From: Sporosarcina luteola
GTDB taxonomy: Bacteria; Bacillota; Bacilli; Bacillales_A; Planococcaceae
Direction of reading: 5' to 3'
Length of the DNA: 64,000 bases
Assembly (NCBI RefSeq): GCF_023715535.1
Contig: NZ_JAMBOI010000005.1
Coordinates: 1 to 64,000 of the forward strand
How positions within the stretch are numbered: the first letter of the stretch is position 1; every line of letters begins with the position of its first letter. Positions 7,804 through 16,512 of the stretch are shown in pieces. The position numbers and the translations under genes are program-made. A model generated the notes under the pieces. It was not told the DNA's origin and did no database searches. It saw nothing but the letters and a program-made list of their open reading frames with translations.

Positions 7804-9285
7804 GTGTTCCATGAGCATGGCTGGATATTGAAAAGGGCCGCACTCTCCGCGGAACGGCCCGCATTGATCGACGTCCATACGGAAACGTGCTGGACATACA
7901 ACGATTTAAAAGACCGGATCTTGCGCTGGGCATCATTCTTCCGAGAGCAAGGCTATGAAAAAGGCGATCGTATCGCCGTCTATTCACCGAACAGTCCGGA
8001 GCTCTTCGCCGTGCTCTTCGCCTGCGAGCTGCAAGGATTGATCTACGTCCCGCTCAATTGGCGGCTGAGTCAAATGGAATTGAATTCGCTGCTGGATGAT
8101 TGCACGCCTGTCTTGCTCCTCTTCCATGATGATTTTGAAGATTGTATGGGTGGATTGACTGTGAAGGGATCGATTTCACTTTCGATTATCGAGACGGTGC
8201 TCCCGCCTGCAAACTGGCAGCCAACGGATCACGGTAATCGTTCGGACACGTGGATGATCATCTACACGGGGGGCACGACCGGGTTGCCGAAAGGAGTCAT
8301 GCTTTCCTATGATGCGGTCAACTGGAATGCACTCAACACGATCACGAGCTGGGGATTGTCGGATCGCGACACGACGATCAATTATATGCCTCTTTTCCAT
8401 ACAGGCGGATTGAACGCATTATGCATCCCGTTGCTCATGTCGGGCGGCACGGTCGTCATTGGACATCAATTCAACCCGGAAGAAGCATTGTTGGCAACGG
8501 ATCAATATGAAGCGACAATTTCTTTATTTGTTCCAACGATGTATCAGATGATGATCCAGACACCCTATTTCCATCAATCTTCCTTCCCGTCGATGAATGT
8601 ATTCCTATCGGGCGGCGCGCCTTGTCCAAAGACGATCTATCAATCATTCCATCGGAAAGGTTTGCGCTTCAAGGAAGGATACGGGTTGACGGAGGCGGGA
8701 CCGAATAACTTTTTCATCCGCCCTGAAGATGCAGTGCGTAAAATCGGATCGGTTGGGAAAAGCATGTTGTTTAATGAAATACAAGTGCTGGACGAAAAAG
8801 GGAATCGATGTGTGGATGGTGAAATCGGGGAATTATTGCTGAGAGGTCCGCATTTGTTTTCGGGCTATTGGAATAAATTGAGTGAAACAGAGGAAGTCGT
8901 GAAAGACGGTTGGCTTCGGACAGGGGATCTCGCTAAAATTGACGATGACGGGGACGCATTTATCGTCGGAAGAAAAAAAGATATGATTATTACGGGCGGT
9001 GAAAATGTTTATCCACAAGAAGTGGAACAATGCCTCATCACGTACGACGGCATCCGCGAAGCGGCGGTCGTTGGCATGGCTGACGAAGTGTGGGGGGAAA
9101 CGGTCGTCGCTTTTGTTGCGATTGAAGAGGAAGAACATTTTGATGAAAAGTCATTGATAGTGCATTGCAAGGCAACTCTCGCATCCTATAAAGTTCCGAA
9201 AAAATTCATTATCTTGCCGGAGCTTCCAAAAACCCATGTTGGAAAGATTGATAGCGGAAGCCTGTGCAAGATGCTAATGAAGTAA
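7804..9285 (+). CDS. AMP-dependent acyl-CoA synthetase-like ligase (ANL family)
   Basis: This 493-residue adenylate-forming enzyme starts at a GTG preceded by gggaaggagg. Core motifs are in order: IIYTGGTTGLPKGV (phosphate loop), GYGLTEAGP, LRTGDLAKIDDDG, and VGRKKDMIITGGENVYP at the hinge. The C-terminal PKTHVGKID supplies the adenylation lysine. It would activate a carboxylic acid with ATP, normally to form an acyl-CoA. As last gene of the operon it could prepare the substrate for the condensing enzyme, or act on its product as OleC-type ligases do. Chain length and substrate cannot be read from sequence. Confidence 0.85.
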   Translation: MFHEHGWILKRAALSAERPALIDVHTETCWTYNDLKDRILRWASFFREQGYEKGDRIAVYSPNSPELFAVLFACELQGLIYVPLNWRLSQMELNSLLDDCTPVLLLFHDDFEDCMGGLTVKGSISLSIIETVLPPANWQPTDHGNRSDTWMIIYTGGTTGLPKGVMLSYDAVNWNALNTITSWGLSDRDTTINYMPLFHTGGLNALCIPLLMSGGTVVIGHQFNPEEALLATDQYEATISLFVPTMYQMMIQTPYFHQSSFPSMNVFLSGGAPCPKTIYQSFHRKGLRFKEGYGLTEAGPNNFFIRPEDAVRKIGSVGKSMLFNEIQVLDEKGNRCVDGEIGELLLRGPHLFSGYWNKLSETEEVVKDGWLRTGDLAKIDDDGDAFIVGRKKDMIITGGENVYPQEVEQCLITYDGIREAAVVGMADEVWGETVVAFVAIEEEEHFDEKSLIVHCKATLASYKVPKKFIILPELPKTHVGKIDSGSLCKMLMK

Positions 9286-9333
9286 TAGGTGTCTCGTAAG
9301 CCATTTTTGTGGCTTGGAGATACCTATTTTATT
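9285..9333 (+). terminator. Terminator of the transporter/acyl-enzyme operon
   Basis: Stem ataggtgtctc with gagatacctat (one G-U pair), an inner aagcca/tggctt helix, then a T-rich tail. It begins at the ligase stop codon and ends the 9-kb operon. Confidence 0.85.
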
Positions 9334-9412
9334 TGATAACATGGAATATAACAAATACGTGAAATTTATATAGTAGATAAAAACATAGTGACACAGACCG
9401 GGGGAATGTCGT

Positions 9413-11092
9413 ATGAAGATGGATAGGAAGAAGCTTCATTGCCGCAATGAAATCTTGTCGATTACAAAAAAGCTTGTTGGTATTAAAAGCATTGTTAACA
9501 CGGATGGAGAAAAGGACATTGCAAAATTCATTTATGATTTTTTGGCCACCCATCCTTATTTTACGGCAAACCGTTCCCAACTCGTTATTGAGCAAACGAC
9601 CAAAGACGATAGAGAACGATATAACATCCTTGCATTCGTGAAAGGAACAAAGGGAGAAAGCGATCGCACAGTCGTTTTAATGGGGCATCTCGATACGGTC
9701 GGAGTTGATGACTTCGGCAAACAGCGTGATTTAGCCTTTTCCCCTGATGAGTGGATGGACTTCTTACAAAATGAGAACATACCGGAACAAGCTAAAAAGC
9801 AGTTGGAGTCAGGCGATTGGCTTTTCGGTCGAGGAGTTCTTGACATGAAAAGCGGTCTTGCCAGCAATATGTATTTGCTGACCTATTATGCCGAACATCC
9901 TGAACTGCTCGATGGCAACCTCGTCTTCATTGCGGAGTGTGATGAAGAGGACAGCTCCCACGGTATCTTATCTGCTTTACAAACATTGAAAAACTGGAAA
10001 AAGGAGCACGCATTTGAATATGTAGCAGCCATTAATAGCGATTTTGTCGCCCCGGCATTTGAAGGTGATGAAAATCGTTATGTATATAAAGGCACGGTCG
10101 GCAAGTTATTGCCATCCTTTTTCATTACAGGCGAAGAGACCCATGTCGGATCAGCTTTTGATGGCCTGGACCCGAATTTCATCGCTGCTGAATTAACGAA
10201 GCAAATCAACTACAATCCCGATCTGAGTGATACGGCCTTAGAAGAAACAACAATGCCGCCGGTTTCATTGAAACAAACTGATTTAAAACCTTCTTATACT
10301 GTCCAAACAGCGCTTTCTGCATATGTGTACTATAATTTCTTCGTCCACTCCTGGTCACCGGAGAAGGTTCTAGATTTACTAAAAGAACAAGCAACAATCG
10401 CTTTTACGAATGCACTCACTTCGTTTGAAGAACGCTATCTAACCTATTGCAGGATGAGTGGCCAGCCAACTCGTACAATTCCTTGGAAGCCACGAGTATT
10501 TACGTATAGTGAAATGCAAGAGATGTTACTAAATGCACACGGCGATAAATATGATAATCATATGAAAGAGTTCAAAGAGGAATTAATGCAAGATGATACG
10601 CTTGATACTCGGATGTTTGCTGCTCGTGTCGTCGAGGAGTCTTGGAAGTTCATGCCGGATAAAAGTCCAGCTATCATCATCTTTTATTCATCATTATACT
10701 CACCGCGCGTTGCACTGGCAGGGGATACGGAAGATGAACAAAGACTATTAGATGCATTGGATAATGCAATTAATGCGGTACAGCCGGATTACGACCACCC
10801 GATAATTGCAAAAAACTTCTTCCCGCATATATCAGATATGAGTTTCATTGCGATGAGTGATGATATGGATGATATTGGATATATGGTGGAAAATACGCCT
10901 TCATGGGGCAAAAAACTACATGTCGCATATGAAGATGTGCACGAGCTGAATATTCCAGTCATCAACATAGGTCCATACGGAATTGACGGCCATAAACAAC
11001 TTGAGCGGATGGAAATGACATATTCATTGGAGATCGTGCCGAACTTGACGAATCATGTAATTCAGGAAGTCTTAACAAATACGCACGAGTAA
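9413..11092 (+). CDS. rocB: M20-family deacylase/peptidase, RocB-like
   Basis: This 559-residue cytoplasmic metallohydrolase is close in length and layout to B. subtilis RocB (arginine/ornithine utilisation, putative N-deacylase). Zinc-ligand regions typical of M20 enzymes are visible: LMGHLDTVGVDD near residues 86-97, GRGVLDMKSGLASN about 50 residues later, and the acidic AECDEEDSSHG. The start follows gggggaatgtcgt. It is a single-gene unit between two terminators. No other arginine-catabolism gene is nearby, so the symbol rests on family resemblance rather than context. Confidence 0.8.
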   Translation: MKMDRKKLHCRNEILSITKKLVGIKSIVNTDGEKDIAKFIYDFLATHPYFTANRSQLVIEQTTKDDRERYNILAFVKGTKGESDRTVVLMGHLDTVGVDDFGKQRDLAFSPDEWMDFLQNENIPEQAKKQLESGDWLFGRGVLDMKSGLASNMYLLTYYAEHPELLDGNLVFIAECDEEDSSHGILSALQTLKNWKKEHAFEYVAAINSDFVAPAFEGDENRYVYKGTVGKLLPSFFITGEETHVGSAFDGLDPNFIAAELTKQINYNPDLSDTALEETTMPPVSLKQTDLKPSYTVQTALSAYVYYNFFVHSWSPEKVLDLLKEQATIAFTNALTSFEERYLTYCRMSGQPTRTIPWKPRVFTYSEMQEMLLNAHGDKYDNHMKEFKEELMQDDTLDTRMFAARVVEESWKFMPDKSPAIIIFYSSLYSPRVALAGDTEDEQRLLDALDNAINAVQPDYDHPIIAKNFFPHISDMSFIAMSDDMDDIGYMVENTPSWGKKLHVAYEDVHELNIPVINIGPYGIDGHKQLERMEMTYSLEIVPNLTNHVIQEVLTNTHE

Positions 11093-11124
11093 TGGCGAGC
11101 GGCCTACGGGTCGCCGCCATTTTT
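11092..11124 (+). terminator. Terminator after rocB-like gene
   Basis: GC-rich stem (atggcg, bulged A, gcggcc, loop tacg, ggtcgc, cgccat) followed by five Ts. It overlaps the stop codon of the deacylase gene. Confidence 0.85.
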
Positions 11125-11160
11125 CATTTCCAATTACACGTTTATTTTTACCGAATCCGC

Positions 11161-11187
11161 TCAACTATCATAGGCATCAGCCGATAT
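11161..11187 (+). promoter_or_regulatory. Sigma-D-type flagellar promoter
   Basis: The sequence TCAA, 15 bases, then GCCGATAT matches the Bacillus sigma-D consensus (TAAA, about 15 nt, GCCGATAT), with an exact -10 element at 11180-11187. It lies 40-70 nt before the flaG start, right after a terminator, so it should drive flaG-fliD-fliS-fliT as a late flagellar operon. Confidence 0.8.
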
Positions 11188-11229
11188 AAGCAACAATGGG
11201 ATTTTCGATTACGGGGGAGGCTGGGAATA

Positions 11230-11601
11230 ATGGTTGGACGCATTGGAGGAGCGAACGGCATGCAGCAATTAAGCGCGAAAGTGGAAAGCGTAGCACCGGA
11301 CAGGGGAGTCGTGGTGGCGGAAGTGCAGGCCGTTTCAATACAAAACCAAGAACAGGCAAGGGAAGAACGTCAACTGCCCGTAGAAAAAGCACAGCAGATG
11401 ACCGATAGTATGAATAAGTTCCTGGAGAGCATGAACACCCAATTACAATTCAAACTGCACAACGAATTAAAGGAATACTACGTGACAATCGTCGACTCGA
11501 AAACAGACGAGGTGATCCGAGAGATTCCTTCGAAAAAACTGATGGATGTGTACGCAGCCATGAAGGAGTTTGTCGGATTGCTCATCGACCGGAAAATTTG
11601 A
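11230..11601 (+). CDS. flaG: Flagellar protein FlaG
   Basis: Small protein of about 123 residues with the FlaG C-terminal pattern: a helical LQFKLHNELKEYYVTIVDS stretch followed by EVIREIPSKKLMDVYAAM. FlaG proteins accompany fliD and influence filament length. Two starts have good ribosome sites: ATG 11230 after gggggagg and ATG 11260 after ggaggag; the longer is given. Codons upstream of 11230 extend into the promoter and are excluded. It is the first gene of the sigma-D-type operon. Confidence 0.82.
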   Translation: MVGRIGGANGMQQLSAKVESVAPDRGVVVAEVQAVSIQNQEQAREERQLPVEKAQQMTDSMNKFLESMNTQLQFKLHNELKEYYVTIVDSKTDEVIREIPSKKLMDVYAAMKEFVGLLIDRKI

Positions 11602-11616
11602 GGAGGTACCTAACAC

Positions 11617-13119
11617 ATGCGAATTAGCGGACTAGCAACGGGAATGGACACGGAACAAATCATCAAAGACATGATGAAAGCCCACCGCATCCCTTTAGAA
11701 AAGGTTACACAGAAAAAACAATACACGGAATGGCAGTTGGATGATTATCGGAGTGTTAATAGAGATCTTTATGCCCGATATAATAATTTGTTCGACACGA
11801 TCATGAAGCAAAGCACGTTCAATGTGAAGAAAATGAATATATCGAACGAGGATGCTGTCGGCATTCGTGCGTTAAACGCAACAAGTGAGTTCTCGGGAAC
11901 GATTGCAGTTAAAAGTTTGGCAACACAGGCGACTTTGCATGGTGAATCATTTTTTAACCCAGATAAAAAGCTAATAATTGGCGAAAAAGAAGTAACAGCT
12001 GAGGAATTTTCGAAGGCTAAGTTTAGTGAACTTAATTTAGGCACTGGAACAATAAAAATTACAGCACCTAATCAGAAAGCAGTTGACATTGAAATCACCG
12101 GCGACTCGACAATTGATTCTGTCCTTAAAGAGATCAATGAAAAGGCAGGTGTAAGCGCATTTTTTGATTCCGGTACAGGTAAAATTGCAATGTCTGCTAA
12201 AAATACAGGGCTAGGCACAATTAGCATTTCAGGAGATGCCGATATGCTTAGTAAGCTTAAACTATCCAATACAGAAAGTAAGGCAGGAACAGACGCAGTG
12301 TTTACTTTCAATGGTTTAGAAACAACAAGATCATCGAACACATTCACCATAAATGGTTTCGAAATCAACCTGAAACAACCGACAACTGCGCCGGTCACTT
12401 TCAGCTCGGCACCAGACACAGACAAAGTGGTCGAGTCGGTCGTCAAGTTCGTGGATGATTATAACAAGCTTATCGAAGACTTGAATAAAAAGATACGTGA
12501 GCCGAAATACCGTGATTTCCAGCCACTTTCAGACGAGCAGAAGAAAGACATGAAGGAGAAAGAAATCGAGCTGTGGGAAGAAAAGGCGAAGAGCGGGACT
12601 CTACGGAACGATCCTTCTATTTCAAACATGCTTACGAGTTTACGTTCCGTCATGTCTAGTTCTGTTCAAGTTGGTCCGGACCCAAATGATAAGATGAGCT
12701 TACATAATCTTGGAATCTCAACTTCCATTAACTTTAAGGACAACGGCAAGCTGATTATTGATGAGACAAAGTTGCGTGAGGCAATCACTGAGGATCCGAA
12801 TAAAGTATACCAATTGTTCAACAGGAAGCCGACCGACGACAAAAATCCAATAGACGGTGGAATTGCAGTACAGTATCGTAAAGTGGTTGGTGATACGCGT
12901 AAAAGCATCGAGCAGAAGGCGGGCTCGGGTGATGTGGTGAACGATACATTCGTCCTGGGTCGCAGCCTAAAAAGCATGGAAAAGCAAATCGAACGTTTCG
13001 AAGATCGCCTAAAAATGACCGAAGATCGCTACTGGAGACAGTTCACGGCTATGGAAAAGGCAATCCAACGGGCGAATGCTCAATCGGCAAATATGATGAA
13101 TATGTTTGGCGGCCAGTAA
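11617..13119 (+). CDS. fliD: Flagellar hook-associated protein 2 (filament cap) FliD
   Basis: FliD of 500 residues is the pentameric cap that guides flagellin folding at the filament tip. The N-terminal family signature MRISGLATGMDTEQIIKDMM and the coiled C-terminal region (LKSMEKQIERFEDRLKMTEDRYWRQF) are clear. A gaggaggt ribosome site precedes the ATG. The central part, roughly bases 11940-12330, is more AT-rich and less constrained than either end. That fits the exposed, variable D2/D3 domains of FliD. Confidence 0.93.
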   Translation: MRISGLATGMDTEQIIKDMMKAHRIPLEKVTQKKQYTEWQLDDYRSVNRDLYARYNNLFDTIMKQSTFNVKKMNISNEDAVGIRALNATSEFSGTIAVKSLATQATLHGESFFNPDKKLIIGEKEVTAEEFSKAKFSELNLGTGTIKITAPNQKAVDIEITGDSTIDSVLKEINEKAGVSAFFDSGTGKIAMSAKNTGLGTISISGDADMLSKLKLSNTESKAGTDAVFTFNGLETTRSSNTFTINGFEINLKQPTTAPVTFSSAPDTDKVVESVVKFVDDYNKLIEDLNKKIREPKYRDFQPLSDEQKKDMKEKEIELWEEKAKSGTLRNDPSISNMLTSLRSVMSSSVQVGPDPNDKMSLHNLGISTSINFKDNGKLIIDETKLREAITEDPNKVYQLFNRKPTDDKNPIDGGIAVQYRKVVGDTRKSIEQKAGSGDVVNDTFVLGRSLKSMEKQIERFEDRLKMTEDRYWRQFTAMEKAIQRANAQSANMMNMFGGQ

Positions 13120-13182
13120 GAATAGCGAGTAAAAGGGGAATCTGCCAATTTTGGTAATCCCTTAAAAGGAGATCTGCAACTA

Positions 13183-13584
13183 ATGGCTATAAATAATCCA
13201 TATGCAACATACCAGAACAATTCTGTGAACACATCAACACCAGGTGAATTGACACTCATGCTCTATAATGGATGCTTGAAGTTCATTCATCAGGCGAAGA
13301 AGGCAATGGAACAGGGCTATATCGAGGAGAAGAACACGGCGACGCAAAAAGCACAGGCGATTGTGTCGGAACTGATGATCACGTTGGACATGTCTGTTCC
13401 GGTATCTGAAAATATGATGGTGCTTTATGACTTTGTCAATAATCGACTGATTGAAGGAAATATAAAAAACGATATTGCGTTCTATAACGAAGCAGCTGAG
13501 ATTATAACGGAGTTTCGCGATACATGGAAGCAAGTCATTCAGATTAATCGCACGCAGCAGTACGCGAATACGGACGGAATATGA
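13183..13584 (+). CDS. fliS: Flagellin chaperone FliS
   Basis: This 133-residue protein has the FliS signature NPYATYQNNSVNTSTPGELT at its N-terminus and LMLYNGCLKFIHQAK in helix 1. FliS binds the C-terminus of flagellin in the cytoplasm and delivers it to the export gate. An aaaaggaga ribosome site precedes the ATG. The stop overlaps the fliT start by ATGA. Confidence 0.93.
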   Translation: MAINNPYATYQNNSVNTSTPGELTLMLYNGCLKFIHQAKKAMEQGYIEEKNTATQKAQAIVSELMITLDMSVPVSENMMVLYDFVNNRLIEGNIKNDIAFYNEAAEIITEFRDTWKQVIQINRTQQYANTDGI

Positions 13585-13934
13585 TTCGGCCAGCGATGAT
13601 CCGGTGGAAGGAAGCGGCACATCAGCTCTTATCCGCTACGAGCCGCATCGGGGAAGAGCAGCGAGATGCTGTCATCGATGAAATCAATCAGTTGCTCGAT
13701 GAAAGAGATGCGCTGCAGACGGAAATCGTCGCACCTTTCACACCGGAAGAAGAACAACTGGGCAAAGACCTCGTTGCACTCGAGAAGGAAGTTGCTGCCG
13801 CTCTTGGGTCCTATACAAAATTGATCCGCTCCGATATTACCGCAGCTCAGTCAAAAAAAGTACATGTCAAAAGCTATGTCAATCCATACGGCAAGGTGGC
13901 GCGGGACGGAACATTCTACGATACAAAGCAATAA
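13581..13934 (+). CDS. fliT: Flagellar protein FliT-like
   Basis: This 117-residue, mostly helical protein directly follows fliS with an ATGA overlap, the usual position of fliT. The sequence is weakly conserved, as in other FliT proteins; the stretch RDAVIDEINQLLDERDALQ is a helical segment typical of small export chaperones. A role as FliD or flagellin-class export chaperone is inferred from position and size. Confidence 0.75.
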   Translation: MIRPAMIRWKEAAHQLLSATSRIGEEQRDAVIDEINQLLDERDALQTEIVAPFTPEEEQLGKDLVALEKEVAAALGSYTKLIRSDITAAQSKKVHVKSYVNPYGKVARDGTFYDTKQ

Positions 13935-13938
13935 TTGG

Positions 13939-13970
13939 CCAATCAGGTAGCCCTGGTTGGTGTTTTTTTA
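13939..13970 (+). terminator. Terminator of the fli operon
   Basis: Stem ccaatcag with ctggttgg (one G-U pair), loop gtagcc, then a run of seven Ts. Confidence 0.8.
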
Positions 13971-14123
13971 AATTGGTTGCAGAAGAAGCGATTCGTTTGA
14001 AGCAATTGAAATAAAGTGCCCGGAGTTCTTCTGGACTATTGTTTTATATGGAGCTTTTTTACTATTCGTGATACATTGAAAACATAGGCAAGAGATTACT
14101 AGAACGAGAAAGGGGGAATGGGT

Positions 14124-15605
14124 ATGGGAGCAGAAAATGTGGATAAATTAAAGCAGGAGCAATTTGCGAAGAAGAACTTCATATTATTCATTACACTCGG
14201 AGCTTCAAGCCTGATTGGTGCAATTTATTACTTTGTGACCGGTCAGGATGCGTTGAAGACGATCAGCATGACGATCCCTATGACGACGTCAATTATCTTT
14301 TATCTTTTATCAAGGAAATTCAAGTTCTTTGAAAAATTGTTCCCTTGGGTCATCGTCGGAATTTCAGGGGCCGCAGCAATTTTTAACGGTGTTGTCGGGG
14401 ATCCGTCCATTGCGACTGCAGGCATTGCGTTCTTCATTGCGGGAATCGCAAGCGTACACGTTTCGATGCGGATCATGTCTTTCGGTTTCGTCATGTCCAT
14501 GCTCGTGCTGATCGTGTTTTTGACGAAATACCCTCATCAGGAACAGATTGCGTCAAGCAAAGGAAGCATGGTCCTGCCGCTCCTCCTCATGGCTGTCGGG
14601 CTGCTGATCCAAATCAGTCAAACGAAGAAGCTTGAGGCGCGTGTGAATCAATTCACGGCAGAGCAGTCGGAGTTGGCACTGGAAGAGGAACGGAAGCATC
14701 GCAGCTTGAATAAAAACGTTGAGCAAGTGGCGGATGATCTCATGTCGATTGGCGCGACTGCTGAGCAGCATCTCGCTTCCCAGCAGGAATTGCTCGGCAT
14801 TATGAACACCCTTGCCGTGGGAGTGGAGCAGGAAGCCGAGCAGATCGGCAGAATAGCCCAAAATGCTGAGCGGACACAGACCGATGTGTTGAAAATGCAA
14901 GATGAGACTCATTCGATGGTTGCGGAAGTATCGGAATTGCGCAGAGAGTCCACTGAAATTGTACACATGATGCGCAATGTGCGTACCGGCATGGAAGAGG
15001 TCGAGCTGCTATTGAATGAATTGAATGGTTCATTCGGCACGCTCACGCAAAATATTGAACAAACAAACGCACTTGCCAAATCGATTGAGACGATCACCGG
15101 ACAGACGAATCTGTTGGCATTGAATGCATCGATCGAGGCGGCGCGCGCTGGCGATCACGGAAAAGGGTTTGCAGTCGTTGCGGAAGAAATCCGGAAGCTA
15201 GCCAATATGACCGCCGAGACGTTGACGAAAATCAATGGCAACTTGAATGATGTCAATACGATGAACGGCCAGTCGCAGGGAAATTTGGCAGCAAGCACCG
15301 GAAAACTGAAGTCGCAAGGAGCGATGACCGTTCAGGCGGAAAAGAAAATCGAATTGATGCACCAGACGTTGGATGGACTCCATCGAAGATTTGAAATGTT
15401 TGATGCTAAAATGAAAGTCATTGCGGATGAGACCTCCGGCATAGGTGAAATGACGGTCGCATTTGCGGATCTGCTGGCGCAATCAAGCGCTTCCGTTGAA
15501 GAGGTGAATGCAACCGTACACGCAACTGTCGCAGATAACGAACGTATCGTCAGAACATTGGACGGAACAATGAGGCGGACGAAAGAATTGGTTGAAGTTC
15601 GATAA
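14124..15605 (+). CDS. Methyl-accepting chemotaxis protein without extracellular sensor
   Basis: Chemoreceptor of about 493 residues. The N-terminal 170 residues form about six closely spaced membrane helices with no sizeable extracytoplasmic domain, so sensing is probably within or just under the membrane. The cytoplasmic part is helical and carries the CheA/CheW-contacting hairpin ([20 protein letters not shown]). ATG 14124 is preferred because it lies 7 nt after aaaggggg; ATG 14118 is too close to that site. It follows the fli operon but is separated from it by a terminator. Confidence 0.87.
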   Translation: MGAENVDKLKQEQFAKKNFILFITLGASSLIGAIYYFVTGQDALKTISMTIPMTTSIIFYLLSRKFKFFEKLFPWVIVGISGAAAIFNGVVGDPSIATAGIAFFIAGIASVHVSMRIMSFGFVMSMLVLIVFLTKYPHQEQIASSKGSMVLPLLLMAVGLLIQISQTKKLEARVNQFTAEQSELALEEERKHRSLNKNVEQVADDLMSIGATAEQHLASQQELLGIMNTLAVGVEQEAEQIGRIAQNAERTQTDVLKMQDETHSMVAEVSELRRESTEIVHMMRNVRTGMEEVELLLNELNGSFGTLTQNIEQTNALAKSIETITGQTNLLALNASIEAARAGDHGKGFAVVAEEIRKLANMTAETLTKINGNLNDVNTMNGQSQGNLAASTGKLKSQGAMTVQAEKKIELMHQTLDGLHRRFEMFDAKMKVIADETSGIGEMTVAFADLLAQSSASVEEVNATVHATVADNERIVRTLDGTMRRTKELVEVR

Positions 15606-15618
15606 TTGTTCCCAGATT

Positions 15619-15627
15619 TGGTATACT
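15619..15627 (+). promoter_or_regulatory. Extended -10 promoter for the hpf leader
   Basis: TGGTATACT is a perfect extended -10 element; no good -35 is seen at 17 nt. Transcription from here gives a leader of about 165 nt before hpf, including the palindrome ccagttaaactgg at 15651-15663 and a 12-codon mini-ORF from 15643. The mini-ORF may be accidental. Confidence 0.5.
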
Positions 15628-15799
15628 GAAAATAGGGAATAGATGAGTAACCAGTTAAACTGGCAGAAAAGCCGATAAACTCCAACGTGATGAATCCGTC
15701 ACAATTCGACAAGATTTTAATTTTCCTTCGAATAAAAGAAGGAGATTAGAATATAGATGTAGAAGTACACAGTAACGGTTAATTAAAGGAGGAGTTCAT

Positions 15800-16363
15800 A
15801 TGCTAGACTTTAACATCCGAGGGGAAAACCTTGAGGTAACTCCGGCAATTCGTGAGTACGTCGAGAAGAAAGTACTGAAACTCGAAAGATACTTCACAGA
15901 GGGCGCGAATGCAACAGCCCATGTAAACCTGAAAGTGTATAACGACAAACAGACTAAAGTGGAAATTACAATTCCGATGAAGAATTTGACTCTTCGGGCG
16001 GAAGAACGCCATGATGATATGTACGCGGCAATCGATCTGATCGTCGACAAGCTCGAGCGTCAAATCAGGAAATATAAAACAAGAGTGAACCGCAAATTCC
16101 GCGAACGCGAAGGCGTCGCAGCCTTCCTCCAATCCGTTGAGAAGGAAAGAAGCAATAATGAAGAGCAGACAAACGATGAATCTGATTTTGAAGTCGTCCG
16201 CACAAAGCAATTCGATTTGAAGCCGATGGACCAAGAGGAAGCCATCCTTCAAATGAACATGCTCGGCCACAGCTTCTTCATCTTCACAGACGCCGATTCC
16301 GACGGTACACACATCGTGTATAAGCGTAAAGACGGAAGATACGGATTAATCGAAACCAACTAA
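15800..16363 (+). CDS. hpf: Ribosome hibernation-promoting factor, long form
   Basis: This 187-residue protein has the long-HPF layout: an N-terminal S30AE/RaiA domain (MLDFNIRGENLEVTPAIREY) that binds the 30S decoding region, a flexible linker from about residue 105, and a C-terminal domain (residues 130-187, VVRTKQFDLKPMDQEEAILQ) that dimerises ribosomes into 100S particles. An aaaggaggag ribosome site precedes the ATG. The position between the flagellar operon and secA matches B. subtilis yvyD. Confidence 0.93.
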   Translation: MLDFNIRGENLEVTPAIREYVEKKVLKLERYFTEGANATAHVNLKVYNDKQTKVEITIPMKNLTLRAEERHDDMYAAIDLIVDKLERQIRKYKTRVNRKFREREGVAAFLQSVEKERSNNEEQTNDESDFEVVRTKQFDLKPMDQEEAILQMNMLGHSFFIFTDADSDGTHIVYKRKDGRYGLIETN

Positions 16364-16377
16364 ATGAATATGCATCG

Positions 16378-16402
16378 CCCCCGGAGAAATCCGGGGGTTT
16401 TA
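16378..16402 (+). terminator. Terminator after hpf
   Basis: Stem cccccgga, loop gaaa, stem tccggggg, followed by Ts. Confidence 0.88.
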
Positions 16403-16512
16403 TTGATGATAAATGTTTTTTTGAAAAATCCGTTCTAAATTGCCCGGACTATTTGCACGGCGCTTTTCAGAGTGTTAAAATGAAGGGTGAACTTAATGAG
16501 GATGTGACCTAA

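Noticed and set aside
416..9285. Canonical OleABCD olefin cluster
   Set aside because: The hydrolase nucleophile is Ser (GWSTGG) rather than the OleB Asp, the reductase is FabG-type, and the condensing-enzyme triad differs. Only the set of enzyme classes is similar.
15670..15678. Sigma-D promoter upstream of hpf (GCCGATAA)
   Set aside because: The nearest TAAA is 11 nt upstream instead of about 15, and the last base of the -10 differs. The extended -10 TGGTATACT is a better promoter.
15705..15711. Spo0A box (TTCGACA) before hpf, with another near 52455
   Set aside because: A seven-base match is expected by chance several times in 64 kb, and neither site is clearly placed against a promoter.
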